64,000 bases of DNA, taken from the NCBI GenBank assembly GCA_017547755.1, contig JAFYOX010000027.1, forward strand, positions 1-64,000. Reading direction: 5' to 3'. A program made the position numbers and the translations under genes. Position 1 is the first letter of the stretch. Each line of letters opens with the position of its first letter. Below, piece by piece: positions 48,624-56,885 of the stretch. The notes beneath the pieces are model-generated. The model saw only the letters and a program-made list of their open reading frames with translations. It was not told where the DNA came from and ran no database searches. The DNA comes from Clostridia bacterium (GTDB taxonomy: Bacteria > Bacillota > Clostridia > Oscillospirales > CAG-272).

Positions 48624-49490
48624 ATGGATATCACAACGATGGGCGAGCGAATCAAAGAACTCCGCAGGAACGCGGGAATGACGCAGGAAGAACTCGGAAA
48701 TAAGATCGGCGTGACGGCGCAGGCGGTATCGAAATGGGAATGCGGCAGCGTGCCGGATACCGAACTGATTCCGAAGATCGCGGACTGCTTCGGCGTGGCG
48801 ATCGACGTGCTGTTCGGACGGGAATATGAGAATTATGACCCTTACAATATCATGTCCAAGCACCTGATCGGCGGCAGGGACGAGGATATTGAAAACGAAG
48901 AGATTGTCCGCCGCGGCTTCAAAAACTGTTATGTGAGCATTATCGATGCCATGTACAGAAAAAAAGAAGGATTTGAAAAACACTATACGACCGGGGAACG
49001 TATCGATCAGATTTTTGCCGACCCCTTCCCGTATGTCAAAATCTTTACCGATGAACTGATTGCCCTGATGGATGCTACCGCAGATTCCCCTTCCTTCTTC
49101 TATATGCCCGAAGCGGAAGGACGCGCGAAAAAGCTTCTGGAAAACACCGATTACGTTTCCCTGTTTGCCGCTCTTTCCGATCCCGACGTTTTCAACGCGA
49201 TTCTTTATATGCAGAGCCATAAACTCTCCCGCTATACGAAAAGTGCCTTTATTGCCAAGGTCGGGATTTCCGCCGAACGCGCGGATGAGGTTCTGGAAAC
49301 ACTCCGGAAATATAAATTTATCCATGTCGATTCGCTGGAACTGGACGATGCCGTGATCGAAACGTATCAGAGCAACTGGATTTCGTATTTTATGATGTTC
49401 CTCCAGAGTGCGCATTATCTTCTGAATCGCTTTCAATGTTGCAGCTGCAGTTCCCGCCGTTCCGAACCCCCGCTGAAACTCGACGACTGA
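48624..49490 (+). CDS. XRE-family helix-turn-helix regulator with long C-terminal domain
   Basis: A 288-aa protein. Residues 7-62 are a Cro/CI-type HTH (MGERIKELRRNAGMTQEELGNKIGV, AVSKWECG, DVLFGRE). The remaining 220 residues are mostly alpha-helical with no named domain I can recognise; a region near 200-250 (YTKSAFIAKVGISAERADEVLETLRKYKFI) resembles a second winged-helix. The tail is Cys/Ser-rich (RFQCCSCSSRR) and ends PPLKLDD. It lies 21 bp upstream of the S41-like gene and presumably regulates it. GGAGA site present. Confidence 0.85.
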   Translation: MDITTMGERIKELRRNAGMTQEELGNKIGVTAQAVSKWECGSVPDTELIPKIADCFGVAIDVLFGREYENYDPYNIMSKHLIGGRDEDIENEEIVRRGFKNCYVSIIDAMYRKKEGFEKHYTTGERIDQIFADPFPYVKIFTDELIALMDATADSPSFFYMPEAEGRAKKLLENTDYVSLFAALSDPDVFNAILYMQSHKLSRYTKSAFIAKVGISAERADEVLETLRKYKFIHVDSLELDDAVIETYQSNWISYFMMFLQSAHYLLNRFQCCSCSSRRSEPPLKLDD

Positions 49491-49511
49491 CATTATCAAG
49501 GAGAAAACACC

Positions 49512-51002
49512 ATGAAACGTGAAGAACTCAAAAAATACTACACCGACGCAAAGCCCATTCCCATGGACGATGAGACTATCAAGCGGCTCCGTCCCCTTGT
49601 GGATGCGGAAGGCGAATGGACGGGCGACGTTCCGCTGACCCGTGAAGAAGCCGTGTACGATATCGACTGCTTCTTCGACCTTCTGAAATACTGCTACGCG
49701 GGCTACAATTACTACGCGGATAAAATCGACTTCGCACAGGCGAAAACGGATGTCCTCGCCGCTCTGCCGGAGGATGGAATCACCGCCGTACAGGTGAAGG
49801 ATGCCATTTACTATACGCTGAATCCGCACATCAACGACACCCATTTCGCCTTTCAGTGCGGCGGCTGGAATTCGTTCAAGAAATCGTGCAACGCATGGTT
49901 CACCGGACTGACTGTGGAGGAATGCGAGGACGGCTACAAGGTTATCCGCAAGGAAACGGGCGACGTGAATGTCGGACATATTTTTACCGCAGAGGAAACC
50001 GAAGGGCACCGGTTTGAAACCTTCCCGAACGCGAACGGAGCAAAGCGGTACTACATCGGCGTACTGTCCGCGGAACAGCCGGAAACGCTTGAAATCGGCG
50101 GATTCACTTTGCCGCTCCATCTCTGCCGCCTGACCTCCTTCCGTGAAGCGAAGGGCGAAGGTGCGTGGTCGCGGTGGACATGGAGCGGGCTTCCGCTCGT
50201 CGAGCATGTTTCCTACGGAAATTCCGAAGTTGCACACACCAGAGAGGCGTTTCAGCTCACGGAAGATGCCGATCCGTTCCGGGAGTTCGGCGAAAAAATG
50301 TCCAAAGAACCGGTCTTCCTGTGGAGTCTGCTCGGCAACAGCGGCGGGAACAGCGTTTATCCCCAGACGTTTGTCGAAGCACTGAACGATCATGCGGTCT
50401 GGGAAAGCGACTGCGCAATCCTTGACAATCCGCTTCTCGATAAAGAGAGCGAAGAAAAAGTATCGAAAATCTGTGTATATTCGGGAGAAACCATCGACCA
50501 TTCTCAGGCAAAATACGAAGGACGGGCGTTCGTTTTCCAGAATAAGGGGGTAGCATCCTCCGCAGAAGCGGCGATCAGTTATGCGCGTTCCCTCAAAAAC
50601 GTCTGCTTTGTCGGCACTTCGACCGCCGGATGCGGACAGTTCGGCGATCTCCGGAAATACCGTCTGCCGAACTCCGGAATCTATTTCGTCATGGGCTACA
50701 AGGTGTTCAACGAAAACGGCTTTGAAGAAGGAGTCGGCTTCATGCCCGACTACTGGCTTGACGTAAACGATGTATGGGGAGTATGTGAAGAAACAGAGAA
50801 TTTCATCCGGGCGATGCACTACGATCTCCGTCCGGGGGACTGGGGAATCCAGCTGAAAAACCATATTTCCGACGATGTCGAACGTCTGGCGAGAGATATC
50901 AAAGAGTACGCGACCCGCGCCGACCTCGATGAAGACCAAAAGGCGGAACTGCTCCGTCTCAGCGACCGCATCCGGGACGATGTGGAAGCAGCAATGAAAT
51001 AA
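49512..51002 (+). CDS. S41 peptidase-like protein without signal peptide
   Basis: A 496-aa protein. Its C-terminal half resembles the S41 (tail-specific protease/tricorn) core: SGGNSVYPQTFVEAL, VFQNKGVASSAEAAISYARSLKNV with the likely nucleophile Ser in ASSAEA, VGTSTAGCGQFGDLRKYRLPNSGIYFVMGYKVF and EGVGFMPDYWLD (landmarks). The N-terminal half (about 1-250) has an S41 N-terminal-like helical segment (LTREEAVYDIDCFFDLLKYCYAGYNYYADKID). No signal peptide or PDZ domain is evident, so it is probably cytoplasmic. Coupled to the XRE gene; substrate unknown. Confidence 0.75.
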   Translation: MKREELKKYYTDAKPIPMDDETIKRLRPLVDAEGEWTGDVPLTREEAVYDIDCFFDLLKYCYAGYNYYADKIDFAQAKTDVLAALPEDGITAVQVKDAIYYTLNPHINDTHFAFQCGGWNSFKKSCNAWFTGLTVEECEDGYKVIRKETGDVNVGHIFTAEETEGHRFETFPNANGAKRYYIGVLSAEQPETLEIGGFTLPLHLCRLTSFREAKGEGAWSRWTWSGLPLVEHVSYGNSEVAHTREAFQLTEDADPFREFGEKMSKEPVFLWSLLGNSGGNSVYPQTFVEALNDHAVWESDCAILDNPLLDKESEEKVSKICVYSGETIDHSQAKYEGRAFVFQNKGVASSAEAAISYARSLKNVCFVGTSTAGCGQFGDLRKYRLPNSGIYFVMGYKVFNENGFEEGVGFMPDYWLDVNDVWGVCEETENFIRAMHYDLRPGDWGIQLKNHISDDVERLARDIKEYATRADLDEDQKAELLRLSDRIRDDVEAAMK

Positions 51003-51081
51003 GGAAAATTTCCGCTCAAACTTGACGACTGACCGCCGGATCCCTGCGGATGCCGCCGATGAGACACCGGAAACGACCGAA

Positions 51082-51115
51082 CAGACAAAAAGCCGCATTT
51101 CTGCGGCTTTGTCTG
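51082..51115 (+). terminator. Terminator after the S41-like gene
   Basis: CAGACAAA..GCCGCA pairs with TGCGGC..TTTGTCTG around TTTC, with a two-base bulge. Confidence 0.75.
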
Positions 51116-51164
51116 CTATGATATACCCGAAGCATGAAAACCGATACGACGGAGGGCGTTATCT

Positions 51165-51893
51165 ATGCAGGCAATCAAAACAACGGGGCTCGTCAAGCGG
51201 TACAAAGATCTGACCGCCGTGGACGGGCTGGATCTGGAGATCGGGCAGGGAGAACTGTTTTCCCTGCTGGGCGTCAACGGCGCGGGAAAGACCACGGCGA
51301 TCAAAATGCTTTCCTGCCTGACAAAACCGACCGCCGGGGAGGCTGTGGTCGGCGGATTTGACATCGCGGCGGAGCCGGATCGGGTGAAGCGGCTCATCGG
51401 GGTATCTCCTCAGGAGACCGCCGTCGCGCCGAACCTTTCCGTGAAGGAAAATCTCGAGCTGATCTGCGGCATCCACGGATTCCCGAAGGAAAAAACACAG
51501 GAAAAGATCGGAGAACTTTCCGGACAGTTTTCGCTGGACAGCGTTCTCCGGAGAAAAGCCGGAAAACTGTCCGGCGGATGGCAGCGCCGCGTCAGCATTG
51601 CGATGGCACTGATCGGCGAGCCGCAGATCTTATTTCTGGACGAGCCGACGCTCGGGCTGGACGTCATCGCAAGGCATGACCTCTGGGAAGTGATCCGCTC
51701 GATGAAGGGAAAGATCACGATCATTCTGACGACGCATTACATGGAGGAAGCCGCGGCATTGTCCGACCGCATCGGGATCATGAAAAACGGCCGCCTTCTT
51801 GCGTCGGGAACGACGGAAGAACTGAAGCGGACGGCAGGGACCGACGATTTTGAATCGGCATTCGTGTCGATCGTAAAGGAGAGTGCGGTATGA
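51165..51893 (+). CDS. ABC-2 type transporter ATP-binding protein
   Basis: A 242-aa ABC ATPase: Walker A GVNGAGKTTAIKML, Q-loop SPQETAVAPNLSV, signature KLSGGWQRRVSIAMAL, Walker B ILFLDEPTLGLD and the switch His TTHYMEEA. It powers the permease encoded next (overlap ATGA at 51890-51893). With the LytTR and DUF3021 genes downstream it forms a common Firmicutes cassette that exports drugs or peptides and is self-regulated. GGAGGG site upstream. Confidence 0.95.
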   Translation: MQAIKTTGLVKRYKDLTAVDGLDLEIGQGELFSLLGVNGAGKTTAIKMLSCLTKPTAGEAVVGGFDIAAEPDRVKRLIGVSPQETAVAPNLSVKENLELICGIHGFPKEKTQEKIGELSGQFSLDSVLRRKAGKLSGGWQRRVSIAMALIGEPQILFLDEPTLGLDVIARHDLWEVIRSMKGKITIILTTHYMEEAAALSDRIGIMKNGRLLASGTTEELKRTAGTDDFESAFVSIVKESAV

Positions 51894-52621
51894 GAATGCT
51901 GACGTTTGCAAAACGATGCGCGAAGGAGATCCTGCGTGACCCGCTCACGCTCGGCTTCGGTCTGGGATTTCCGCTGGTCCTGCTGTTCCTTATGAGCGCC
52001 ATACAGGCGAATGTTCCGGTGAGCATCTTCGAGATCGACAAGCTGGCGCCGGGACTGACCGTCTTCGGGCTGTCGTTCATGACCCTGTTTTCCGCGACGC
52101 TGATTTCCCGCGACAGAGAAAGCGCGCTTCTGCAGCGGCTGTACACGACGCCGCTCACGGGATTAGACTTTATCCTCGGCTATATGCTCCCGTTTCTTCC
52201 CATCGCGGTCGGGCAGACCGTGATCTGCTATCTGGCGGCGATCCCGCTGGGACTGAATGTCAGCGTGAATATCCTGTACGCGGTCCTCGGGATCCTTCCC
52301 ATGGCGGTATTCAACATTGCGCTGGGGCTTCTGTTCGGCAGTATCCTCGGTGTCAAACAGGTCGGCGGCATCTGCGGGGCTCTGCTCACCAATCTGTCCG
52401 CGTGGCTTTCCGGGGTGTGGTTCGATCTGACGCTTGTGGGCGGATTTTTCGAGAAACTTGCGGGATTTCTCCCCTTTATGCACGCCGCAGAACTGGAAAA
52501 AGCCCTGCACGGCGGGGATTTCGGCGCGGCGGCATCGCACATCCTGCCGGTTCTTCTGTACAGTGTACTGGTCACGGCGGCGGCCGTGTTCTGCTTCCTC
52601 GGACAAATGAAAAAACAGTAA
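51890..52621 (+). CDS. ABC-2 type transporter permease
   Basis: A 243-aa permease with about six membrane helices (for example LGFGLGFPLVLLFLMSAI near 18-38, and FILGYMLPFLPIAVGQTVICYLAAI). The segment FSATLISRDRESALLQRLYTTPLTGLDFILGY is the typical ABC-2 cytoplasmic loop. It partners the ATPase whose gene it overlaps. Transport direction is probably outward; substrate unknown. Confidence 0.93.
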   Translation: MRMLTFAKRCAKEILRDPLTLGFGLGFPLVLLFLMSAIQANVPVSIFEIDKLAPGLTVFGLSFMTLFSATLISRDRESALLQRLYTTPLTGLDFILGYMLPFLPIAVGQTVICYLAAIPLGLNVSVNILYAVLGILPMAVFNIALGLLFGSILGVKQVGGICGALLTNLSAWLSGVWFDLTLVGGFFEKLAGFLPFMHAAELEKALHGGDFGAAASHILPVLLYSVLVTAAAVFCFLGQMKKQ

Positions 52622-52633
52622 GGATTTGAGGAA

Positions 52634-53077
52634 ATGAAATACAAACTCATCATCGACAGGGATGCGGAAGAAGAGATCGTTGTGGTCGTCCGCGCACCGT
52701 CTTCCCTGACCGAGCAGATCGAAAATCTTGTCCGCAGTTTTTCCGGTACGGACAGCATCATGGGGTACCGGGACGATGAGATGCGGAAGCTGGCGTTCCG
52801 GGAGATCGAGTGCATCACCATCCTTGACCGGAAGGTGATCGCGATCGACGGCGAAGGAAAGCAGTACCGCATCCAGGATCGTCTGCGTGATCTGGAAGAG
52901 ATCCTTCCCTCCTATTTCATCCGCATCAACAAGTCCGCGCTCGCCAACGAACACCGGATCCAGCGGTTCGATGCCGCGTTCAGCGGCGGTGTGGATGCCG
53001 TGTTTGCGTGCGGCTACCGGGAATATGTTTCCAGACGTTGTTTTGCGGAGATCCGCAGGAGGTATGAAGGAATATGA
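52634..53077 (+). CDS. LytTR DNA-binding regulator
   Basis: A 147-aa protein with an N-terminal regulatory stretch (1-45) and a LytTR DNA-binding domain (about 50-145; FREIECITILDRKVIAIDGEGKQYRIQDRL, then YFIRINKSALANEHRIQRF and YREYVSRRCFAEIRRRY). It lacks a receiver domain. Such regulators in ABC-LytTR-DUF3021 cassettes probably control their own operon. Overlaps the next gene by 4 bp. Confidence 0.93.
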   Translation: MKYKLIIDRDAEEEIVVVVRAPSSLTEQIENLVRSFSGTDSIMGYRDDEMRKLAFREIECITILDRKVIAIDGEGKQYRIQDRLRDLEEILPSYFIRINKSALANEHRIQRFDAAFSGGVDAVFACGYREYVSRRCFAEIRRRYEGI

Positions 53078-53517
53078 AGAAGCATTTTGCGGAATTTATC
53101 CGGCGCGGGCTGACCGCCTGCGGTTTCGGACCGCTGGTTCTGGCGGTCTTCTACCGGATCCTGCAGCTGCAGGGAGATGTACAGACCCTGACGGTCGATC
53201 AGGTCTGCGTCGGGATCTTTTCGGTCTCCGCGCTCGCCTTTGTTGCGGGCGGCATGAATTTTGTCTATCAGATCGAGCGGCTGCCCCTGATGGCGGCGAT
53301 CCTGATCCACGGCGGTGTGTTGTACGTCAGTTATCTGGCGGTATATCTGGTCAACGACTGGCTGGAATGGGGTACGGCTCCGATCCTTGTATTTTCGGGG
53401 ATTTTCGTGATCGGATATCTTGCCATCTGGGCGGTCATCTATTCGATCCTCCGGCGGAGAACGGCGCGGCTCAACGCGATCCTGAAGAAAAAACAGCAGA
53501 ACGCGGCAGAGGAATAA
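53074..53517 (+). CDS. DUF3021 membrane protein
   Basis: A 147-aa membrane protein with four hydrophobic helices and a basic C-terminal tail (LRRRTARLNAILKKKQQ), the layout of DUF3021 proteins encoded with LytTR regulators. It is thought to act as a membrane sensor or anti-activator partner for the LytTR protein; that is inference from the recurring pair. Start overlaps the LytTR stop. Confidence 0.88.
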   Translation: MKKHFAEFIRRGLTACGFGPLVLAVFYRILQLQGDVQTLTVDQVCVGIFSVSALAFVAGGMNFVYQIERLPLMAAILIHGGVLYVSYLAVYLVNDWLEWGTAPILVFSGIFVIGYLAIWAVIYSILRRRTARLNAILKKKQQNAAEE

Positions 53518-53529
53518 AGCATAAAAAAT

Positions 53530-53559
53530 CGGGAGATCCCTTTTTTGGGGGATCTCCCG
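53530..53559. terminator. Bidirectional terminator between convergent units
   Basis: CGGGAGATCCC (53530-53540) pairs with GGGATCTCCCG (53549-53559), A-rich before and T-rich after. It ends the ABC cassette on the plus strand and may back up the terminator of the AMP-binding gene. Confidence 0.8.
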
Positions 53560-53645
53560 TTATATTTTCATGTAAATTTCGCTGAGGGCGGAAGCCGGAG
53601 ACCCTTCCTTCGAAGAGGTCTCCGAAAACTCCGTTTCCCTTTTAC

Positions 53646-55373
53646 TTACTTTACAAGGTGACGCTTGATCTTTCTGCTGGAGGTCTTTTCGAATTCGGTC
53701 TTGCGGAATTCGAGCTTGTGGATCTGCTTGAAGCTCGGGAGCTTCTTGTTCAGTGCCGCGATGGACTTCTGGATTTCCGTGCGGAGGTCGTTTTCGCTCA
53801 TGTCCGGATATTTGTCGTATGCCGGGAAAATGACCGCTGCCAGCTTGGTTTCGCCGGTTTCTTCTTCCATACGTCCGACAACGACGGATTCGCCGATGGT
53901 GTCGATGTTTTCGAGATATTCTTCGATTTCTTCCGGGAAGACGTTCTTGCCGTTGTCCAGAACGATGACGGACTTCATACGTCCCGTGATGGTGAGATAG
54001 CCGTCCTTGTCCATGTAGCCGACGTCGCCGGTACGGAACCAGCCGTCGTCGGTGAACGCTTCCGCGTTGGCTTCCTCGTTGTTCATGTAGCCGAGCATGA
54101 CGTTGGAACCCTTGACCTGCACTTCGCCGGAGAGGTAGCCGAGTTCGTTTTCTTCGGTGCCTTCGATGCGGATTTCACAGCAGGGAACTGCCGGGCCGAC
54201 GGTGCCGGGCTTGCGCTTCCAGTACGGGGTGACCGCAACCAGAGGAGAGCATTCCGTGATGCCGTAGCCTTCGTAGATGGAAATGCCGAACGCTTCGAAT
54301 GCTTCGATCATTTCGGGATTCAGCGCCGCGCCGCCGCAGATGATCTTATGGAGACGTCCGCCGAATGCTTCGCGTACATCCTTGAAGATCTTTTCGCTCA
54401 GGTCGATGCCTGCGTAAGCGAGCTTGCTTGCCACTTTGGTGCCGACCGACAGGATCTTGTCCTTGCCGGAGCGCTTTGCTTCCGACTGGATCTTCTTGTA
54501 CATCGTCGTCACGAACAGCGGAACGAGAACGAGACCGGTGGGTTTGTATTCCTTGAAGTTCTTGAGCGCGTGGCGGATGGAGTCGTTGATGCAGATCTTC
54601 GCGCCGAAGTTGGTCGCCGCGAGGGTACATGCCAGTTCGTAGGTATGGTGCAGAGGAAGAACGGATACGAGAACGTCTTCCTTGCAGAAGTAAACCTGCG
54701 TGCAGGCGGAGGTTACCACAGAGAAAATATTGCGCTGGCAGAGCATGACGCACTTCGACGAGCCGGTCGTACCGGAGGTGAAGAGGATCTGTGCCATGCG
54801 TTCGGTATCGGTGTCGGGAATGAATTCGCGGTCGCTTTCCATACCGATGCGGATCATGCGGTCGAGGGAGGTCACAGCGGTTCTGCCGATTGTGACGGGC
54901 GTTTCGTCCGCGGGAGCCATCGGGAAGAGGTTGGTTAAAGTCGGGTGATCTTCCGCGATTTCCGCAATTGCCTTGTTGAAGGATGCGGAATAAACGATGC
55001 CGGCGGCATCCGCGACGGTGAGGAACTTTGCAAGTTCTTCATGCGCGAGTTCCTTGTCGAGCGGGAGCGCGACGTTGCCGGAAGCGAGGATTGCGAGGTA
55101 GGCGATGATCCAGTTCGCGGAGGTTTCGCCGACGATACCGATGACGCGGTGCGCGTTTTCGCCGTAGGTGGCGGTCAGCGCGAGAGCGAGACAGCGGACA
55201 TTTTCAACAAGTTCGCCGTAGGTGATCTCATGGACTTCGCCGTGATCCTTCCATGCGAACATGGGACGGTCGGCATATTCCCGCAGGGCATCGAGGTATT
55301 CCGCAACGTTTGCAACGGCACGGAATTCATGCACCTGCTTCTTTTTATTTTTCACGCGATACGTTTTTTTCAT
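53646..55373 (-). CDS. AMP-binding acyl-CoA/acyl-carrier synthetase
   Basis: A 575-aa adenylate-forming enzyme: P-loop ILFTSGTTGSSKCVMLCQRN, AMP motif IYEGYGITECSPLVAVTP, the hinge region GWFRTGDVGYMDKDGYLTITGRMKSVIVLDNGKNVFPEEIEEYL and a C-terminal catalytic-Lys region (RKTEFEKTSSRKIKRH). It activates a fatty or other carboxylic acid to the acyl-AMP and then a thioester. The FACL-like hinge (NGKNVFPEEIE) suggests a long-chain acyl substrate. Start at 55373 (MKKTYRVKNKKKQ). Confidence 0.9.
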   Translation of the reverse strand: MKKTYRVKNKKKQVHEFRAVANVAEYLDALREYADRPMFAWKDHGEVHEITYGELVENVRCLALALTATYGENAHRVIGIVGETSANWIIAYLAILASGNVALPLDKELAHEELAKFLTVADAAGIVYSASFNKAIAEIAEDHPTLTNLFPMAPADETPVTIGRTAVTSLDRMIRIGMESDREFIPDTDTERMAQILFTSGTTGSSKCVMLCQRNIFSVVTSACTQVYFCKEDVLVSVLPLHHTYELACTLAATNFGAKICINDSIRHALKNFKEYKPTGLVLVPLFVTTMYKKIQSEAKRSGKDKILSVGTKVASKLAYAGIDLSEKIFKDVREAFGGRLHKIICGGAALNPEMIEAFEAFGISIYEGYGITECSPLVAVTPYWKRKPGTVGPAVPCCEIRIEGTEENELGYLSGEVQVKGSNVMLGYMNNEEANAEAFTDDGWFRTGDVGYMDKDGYLTITGRMKSVIVLDNGKNVFPEEIEEYLENIDTIGESVVVGRMEEETGETKLAAVIFPAYDKYPDMSENDLRTEIQKSIAALNKKLPSFKQIHKLEFRKTEFEKTSSRKIKRHLVK

Positions 55374-55560
55374 GTTTTCTCCGAATATGTATCTCTGTCC
55401 CGAAGACAGGAGATTCTGTTGTTTTTCGTCAGATATATTTTTCTTTATTTTTTCTACGTTTCTATTTATTATACATGAAAAGCGGCGGATTGGCAATACC
55501 TGATAGAAATTTTAAATGTAAATAAATATTTACTGTTTGGAAATGGAAAGGCCTGCCGTC

Positions 55561-55599
55561 AAAAAAACAGCCGGGGAAGGCGTCTGCGGTCCCCGGCTG
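55561..55599 (-). terminator. Terminator of the dehydratase/activase operon
   Basis: On the minus strand CAGCCGGGG..CCCCGGCTG (55568-55599) is followed by seven T. It lies 11 bp past the stop at 55610. Confidence 0.92.
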
Positions 55600-55609
55600 A
55601 TGCCGGAAT

Positions 55610-56857
55610 TCAGTTTTCCATGTTCCGTCTTGCCGCCGAGAGCATCAGCTTGAGACGGTTTTCCTGGTTGACCGCGGACGCACCTGCGTCGTAGTCGATG
55701 GCGACGATGTTCGCGCCGGGGATCTTTTCCTTGATCGGCTTCATCATGCCCTTGCCGCAGATGTGGTTCGGGAGACAGCCGAAGGGCTGCGTGCAGACGA
55801 TGTTCATGACGCCGGAATCCGCCAGCTCGATCATTTCGGAGACGAGGAGCCAGCCTTCGCCCATTTTTGTGCCGTGACCGACGAAATCCTTCGCCAGTTC
55901 CACGGTATGCGTGAACGGGGTCATGGGACGGAAGGTGCCTTCCTCTTTGATCGCCCGGATGATCTCCGCCTGCTTTCTGCAGAGGAATTTGTAGGCGATG
56001 CGGTTCATGAGGTGCTTTGCCTTGCCGCCGAGGTGATAGAGCTCGAAGTCCATGATACCGTTGTAGACGCAGTAGTTGAAGAAGTCGAGAAGCCCGGGCA
56101 TGACCACTTCGGCACCCTCGGAAACGAGGAAGTCGTCGAGGTAGTTGTTGCCGAGCGGAGAGAACTTGACGTAGATCTCGCCGACGACGCCGACGCGGAC
56201 GGGTTTGCGGTCTTCGCGCGGGATCTTTGCGAAATCACGGATGATGGCACGGTAATTTTTCCGCATCCGGCGGGCATTGATGCCGTGTTCGAGGTCTTTG
56301 ACGAGGACGTCCGCCCATTTGTGGCAGAGCGCCATCGCTTCGCCCTTGTTCTTTTCCATCGGACGCACCTGATTGACGATCGCCATCAGGAGGTCGCCGT
56401 AGAGGACGGCGTGCGCCATGCGGTAGAACAGCGGAACGGAGTTCGGGAACCCGGGATGGGTCTCGATCCCGGACAGACCGAGCGGAATGACGGGAACATC
56501 GTCCATGCCGGCATTGATGAGCGCCTTGCGGAGCAGAGAGACGTAGTTGGAGGCACGGCAGCCGCCGCCGGTCTGGAACTGGAGCAGAGCGCACTTGTGC
56601 GGGTCGTAATTGCCCGACTGGAGCGCGTCGATGAGCTGACCGATGACCAGAATGGCGGGGTAGCAGGTGTCGTTGTGGACGTATTTCAGTCCGGTTTCGG
56701 CAATGTGCGGGCCGTGGGTCTCAAGAAGCGCGGTCTTGTAACCGGCGTTCTCGAGGACGCGCTGCACCAGCCGGAAATGAATCGGAAGCATATTCGGGAT
56801 CAGGATCGTATGCGTCGATTTCATTTCTTCCGTAAATTGTACGTAGTTTGTATTCAT
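55610..56857 (-). CDS. 2-hydroxyacyl-CoA dehydratase-like (HgdB/DUF2229-type) protein
   Basis: A 415-aa protein of the CoA-substrate-specific dehydratase family: THTILIPNMLPIHFRLVQRVLENAGY, a Cys in HNDTCYPAILVIGQLIDAL, GGGCRASNYVSLLRKAL and TQPFGCLPNHICGKGMM supply conserved Cys that could hold an Fe-S cluster. It lies 28 bp after the activase gene. In many Clostridia the two parts form a single chain of about 1,400 residues; here they are separate genes in the same order. The acyl substrate is unknown and a role outside classic amino-acid fermentation is possible. Confidence 0.85.
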   Translation of the reverse strand: MNTNYVQFTEEMKSTHTILIPNMLPIHFRLVQRVLENAGYKTALLETHGPHIAETGLKYVHNDTCYPAILVIGQLIDALQSGNYDPHKCALLQFQTGGGCRASNYVSLLRKALINAGMDDVPVIPLGLSGIETHPGFPNSVPLFYRMAHAVLYGDLLMAIVNQVRPMEKNKGEAMALCHKWADVLVKDLEHGINARRMRKNYRAIIRDFAKIPREDRKPVRVGVVGEIYVKFSPLGNNYLDDFLVSEGAEVVMPGLLDFFNYCVYNGIMDFELYHLGGKAKHLMNRIAYKFLCRKQAEIIRAIKEEGTFRPMTPFTHTVELAKDFVGHGTKMGEGWLLVSEMIELADSGVMNIVCTQPFGCLPNHICGKGMMKPIKEKIPGANIVAIDYDAGASAVNQENRLKLMLSAARRNMEN

Positions 56858-56885
56858 TCTGTGTGAATCCTTCCCGCAGATTTCC

